Origin: Phoronis australis
Taxonomy: Eukaryota > Phoronida > Phoronidae
DNA length: 52,972 bases
NCBI GenBank assembly: GCA_002633005.1
Contig: NMRA01000062.1
Span: 209,638-262,609 of the forward strand
Direction of reading: 5' to 3'
Position 1 is the first letter of the stretch, and each line of letters starts with the position of its first letter. This document shows positions 50,994-52,972 of this stretch, one piece after another. The notes below the pieces were generated by a model. The model was not told the origin of the DNA and searched no databases. It was given only the letters and a program-made list of their open reading frames with translations. The position numbers and the translations under genes were made by a program.

Positions 50994-51555
50994 TCAGGTT
51001 TAAATTCACGCTTCCGCTCGTTTGTTTTCTGATAACTGTTCAAAACTTCGTTTGTGTATTATATATAAGCAGTGCCTGTGGTCAATCTATTCGGAACTTA
51101 AAAAAATGAAGTAGTCAGTGTATGTGCGGGGTCTCTCTTAATTTGGTGAAGGAGAGCTTAGGCTATTTTACAATGTATCCTAAAAATTCACGGAGAACAT
51201 TATAGGGGTAGGAATAGGTGTAGTTCACTTTCCACTACTAGTGCGTGCAAGAGATGAGAATGACTTGTCGTCATGGAAACTCAAACCGAACACGCTGCAG
51301 ACAGTTGAAGTAGCAAGGTTTCTCATTCTTTGACCGAGGGAATGCTTACGTCATCATGACGACCAGTTAGGGTCAAGATTTATTTGAGCCATTTGTGGCC
51401 ACTTCTGTCCGCATAGTTATGACTGGTAGCATGGATCGCACGAACCGACACACAGTGCAACGCCTTTAGCAATGGATGCGATGCAGACTCAACTGTAAAC
51501 TCATTGTTGTCTGTTTTCACCACGTATGTATAATAAAACTGTGCAATCTTGTATT
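50994..51555 (+). other. probable 3' untranslated region of paralogue C
   Basis: Follows the TAG at 50991-50993. A canonical AATAAA lies at 51532-51537, followed within 25 bases by a GT-rich stretch (TTGTATTTGTGTCTG). No closer canonical signal was seen. Confidence 0.55.
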
Positions 51556-52099
51556 TGTGTCTGATGAACATCCAAACCAATACTTAAATCTTAACTTTTT
51601 TTAATTGCATTCATGATATTTTTTGTGCATAATATTATAGATTATCCTTCTGCTTTTCTTCGTATATTCTGATGTTTTGATTTCCTATACATCTTGGTTA
51701 GAAATAAGTTCTAATAATATTTTTAGTTTCAGAATGTATCAGTAGTTGACTATTACATGATGTAAAATGTAAACAGAGTCACCAAATATAGCGTGACAAT
51801 AGTGGCATGTATCTGCATATATTCGGAGAAATAATACAGGATTTCGAGATGATATTTTTTGTTATTAAATCACACGGATGCCACAACGTCTCATTGTGAC
51901 CAGTCATGATTGCTTCTCGAGTCTGCCACGTTGTGCGTAAAGGACATGATTGATAAAAATGCACGACGATAGCAGAGACACGAAGTCGTGTTAATGATTG
52001 GCTTACAAATAAACCTTCAATGTCGTTATCTGTTGCTCACGACTGAGCGAAAGTATAAGTACGGAAGCAACAAATTTCTCTAAACAAACTGCAAGCGGG

Positions 52100-52230
52100 G
52101 GGGGGGACTCAGACCGCAGGGCAGATCACGGGCAACCGTGTTCCCGTTTTTTTTTTAGTCCACCGATAGCCTTTGCGAACAGGAAGTGCACATCCTTGGC
52201 TCCCGCAACTTTCGGGCCGCTTGTGCGTAC
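52100..52230 (+). repeat. degenerate AGTCCG-type element, partial copy
   Basis: GTGTTCCCGTTTTTTTTTTA followed by GTCC matches the poly-T block of the copy at 20768. The rest is too diverged to align by eye. Confidence 0.4.
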
Positions 52231-52339
52231 AATCGCGCTTTACCCAATTCCCCGAGGTAACATATGTTGCCCCCCCCCCTTAGGTTATCCTAGATCCGCC
52301 AATGTAATTTCATTGCTTCATTTTCATTTTGTTATTATC

Positions 52340-52583
52340 ATGCACACACCCAGCATTTAATATCTGGCGATGTGGACCTTTTTCTGACAATAAAGCGGCA
52401 GGACTAAAAAATAAAACAACGGGGTACCACCTTCAGAACTATGACCTATGAGTCTGCGCCTTTTTAGTGGAATTTTGTCTCGTTTTCTCGGACTTTACTT
52501 TTTGTTTCTCTGAGGCGGACTTCTTTGCCCACTTCACCAAATGGGGGGGGGGGCTCGCTCGACCTCCCCCTTGGGTGCGCGCA
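52340..52583 (-). repeat. AGTCCG-type dispersed element, copy 3
   Basis: On the minus strand it reads GCGCGCACCCAAGGGGGAGG, then GCCCCCCCC, CCGCCTCAGAGAAACAAAAA, TTTTTTAGTCCTGCCGC and AAAAAGGTCCACATCGCCAG, ending GCTGGGTGTGTGCATG. The order is the same as at 20768-21013. Confidence 0.75.
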
Positions 52584-52946
52584 AGATTATCTTTCATCAG
52601 GCGATAAGGTACTGTTCCATAGAATCAGCGATTTCTAGGCAAAATTAGCCAACAAACCCGACACTTACACTGGTCATTCTTTAATTAAAGCATTGACCTG
52701 TGGCCATGGCCGGTGGATGCCTCAGTAATATTTGGACTCTCGTATTTTTCTAGCTCGTGGTAGAATCACTTTCGACAAACTATCACACTACATGCCAGGA
52801 GTGTTTCACCAAGACATTTTGGGTGTTAAAATCACTTGTAAGAGTTACTAACGGAAGGAAGTTGCATTTGGCCTTAGTAAGCTCAGGCCCTAAAACCAGG
52901 TGTTAACGTTACTTAGTCGAAAAATTACTCATCATGGATAAACTAA

Positions 52947-52972
52947 GTGTGTGTGTGTGTGTGTGTGTGTGT
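52947..52972. repeat. (GT)n microsatellite at window end
   Basis: Thirteen GT units run to the last base of the window. Confidence 0.95.

Larger units (their letters stand above)
51556..52972. other. right-end region without a supported gene
   Basis: AT-rich unique sequence, then the element copies at 52085-52585 and a terminal microsatellite. No coding exon with splice support was seen on either strand. Confidence 0.55.

Overview
This is eukaryotic, animal DNA. Genes are split by GT-AG introns of 0.3 to 6 kb, the DNA between them is AT-rich, and it is littered with MITE-like hairpins, tRNA-derived SINEs and C-rich/G-rich dispersed elements. There is one 454-base assembly gap (30584-31037). 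The gene content and repeat style suggest a marine invertebrate, perhaps a hemichordate or cephalochordate. I cannot fix the species, and that guess is weak.

Left end (1-7323): two J-domain co-chaperone genes lie head to head. The first two coding exons of a DNAJC27 (RBJ-type Rab-like GTPase) gene run off the left edge on the minus strand. A complete three-exon DNAJC22 (Wurst-type TM2/J-domain membrane protein) gene runs rightward. They share a ~505-base intergenic promoter region with an NRF1-like site. 7324-14406 holds no gene I can support, only repeats.

Centre and right (14407-50993): a cluster of three paralogous seven-exon genes, here called A (minus, 22454-14407), B (minus, 37435-27157) and C (plus, 42584-50993). 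I assembled each by hand from splice sites. All three have the same exon order and intron phases (1,0,2,0,1,0) and encode proteins of 430, 432 and 454 residues. Each protein has a signal peptide, an extracellular lobe S1, membrane helix M1, a pore loop with the potassium-channel filter TTVGYGDK, a second pore-lining helix, an extracellular lobe S2 and a last helix M4. This is the ionotropic glutamate receptor layout with a potassium selectivity filter. Known precedents are the cyanobacterial GluR0 (which lacks M4) and the rotifer AvGluR1. The S1 lobe is short, and the position matching the ligand-binding arginine differs between the three (roughly R, H and K). The genes are therefore probably receptors with different or non-glutamate ligands. 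B and A are in tandem; B and C diverge from a 5.1-kb spacer.

Two of the genes carry tandem duplications exactly over a splice site. In C, four 39-base copies give four in-frame potential donors. In B, a 41-base duplication covers an acceptor. C also has a GC-AG intron. Between A and B sits an orphan terminal coding exon (26028-26325) inside a 1.1-kb segment bounded by identical 66-base direct repeats. Intron 6 of B is bounded close by on its exon-7 side by a ~480-base foldback element. The right end (50994-52972) holds the 3' untranslated region of C and dispersed repeats.
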